From JANQJA01 sp040880285 (lineage in GTDB: Bacteria; Pseudomonadota; Gammaproteobacteria; Pseudomonadales; Azotimanducaceae), in contig JBBDIT010000028.1 of NCBI GenBank assembly GCA_040880285.1, positions 1 through 31,827 on the forward strand: 31,827 nucleotides of DNA. The letters run 5' to 3'. This document shows positions 31,822 to 31,827 of this stretch, piece by piece. Position numbers and translations under genes: made by a program. Positions within the stretch are counted from its first letter, which is position 1, and every line of letters begins with the position of its first letter. Below the pieces are notes generated by a model that saw only the letters and a list, made by a program, of their open reading frames with translations, did not search any database and was not told where the DNA came from.

Positions 31822-31827
31822 TTGCTG

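Noticed and set aside
1..31827. CRISPR arrays, tRNA, rRNA, prophage or integrase modules
   Set aside because: No regularly spaced repeats, cloverleaf or rRNA-like sequence, and no phage structural or integrase genes were seen; the only tandem repeats are the 15-bp, 19-bp and glycine-codon runs.

Overview
The window (about 31.8 kb, moderately GC-rich, densely coded on both strands) looks like a chromosomal segment of a Gammaproteobacterium, probably a free-living, perhaps marine, uncultured lineage. This rests on a three-gene (alpha1/alpha2/beta) proton-translocating transhydrogenase, SohB, an AcuI/YhdH-type reductase, a DUF481 outer-membrane protein, a DsbD-family reductase, LolCDE/MacB-type ABC systems and a RAYT-like transposase. 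I see no rRNA, tRNA, CRISPR array, phage genes or plasmid functions. Genus-level assignment is not possible by eye.

Region 1 (1-6750): a minus-strand, tightly coupled envelope cassette runs from a LolA-like periplasmic protein (5086) through two FtsX-type permeases and a LolD/MacB-type ATPase to an outer-membrane beta-barrel that leaves the window at base 1. Together these could span the envelope: inner-membrane extraction, periplasmic carrier, outer-membrane barrel. Divergent from it are a DUF481 outer-membrane protein, a membrane-anchored FxLYD protein and a doubtful small membrane ORF preceded by an AT-rich patch.

Region 2 (6750-11821): a LysR regulator and a divergent thioredoxin-fold redoxin share a clean inverted-repeat operator candidate. 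Then come a 19-bp tandem repeat, a methyltransferase-fold protein with a signal peptide, a VOC-domain protein coupled to a zinc-ribbon protein, and an AraC-type regulator.

Region 3 (11813-16571): a second ABC system (ATPase plus two MacB/FtsX permeases, no membrane-fusion protein visible) converges on the AraC gene. An AmpG-like MFS transporter follows; its 5' region can fold into a nested, three-way-junction-like structure ending next to the Shine-Dalgarno sequence.

Region 4 (16589-26302): split transhydrogenase pntAA-pntAB-pntB and an SDR on the minus strand. Then, on the plus strand, an acyl-CoA carboxyltransferase subunit, a DsbD-family reductase and a YyaL/SSP411-like thioredoxin-domain protein that ends in what looks like a second copy of the DsbD N-terminal domain.

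Region 5 (26308-31827): a two-subunit hot-dog-fold dehydratase pair (one with a long polyglycine loop), an orphan RAYT-like transposase, a solitary ExbD-like protein, a histidine phosphatase, an SCP2-domain protein, SohB and an AcuI/YhdH-family reductase. Several of these (carboxyltransferase, SDR, dehydratases, SCP2, enoyl-type reductase) fit acyl-CoA or lipid metabolism.

The best candidates for something undescribed are the region 1 envelope cassette, the structured leader before the MFS gene, and the redox pair sharing a DsbD-alpha-like domain. All functional statements are from reading motifs in the translated sequence; no database search was run.
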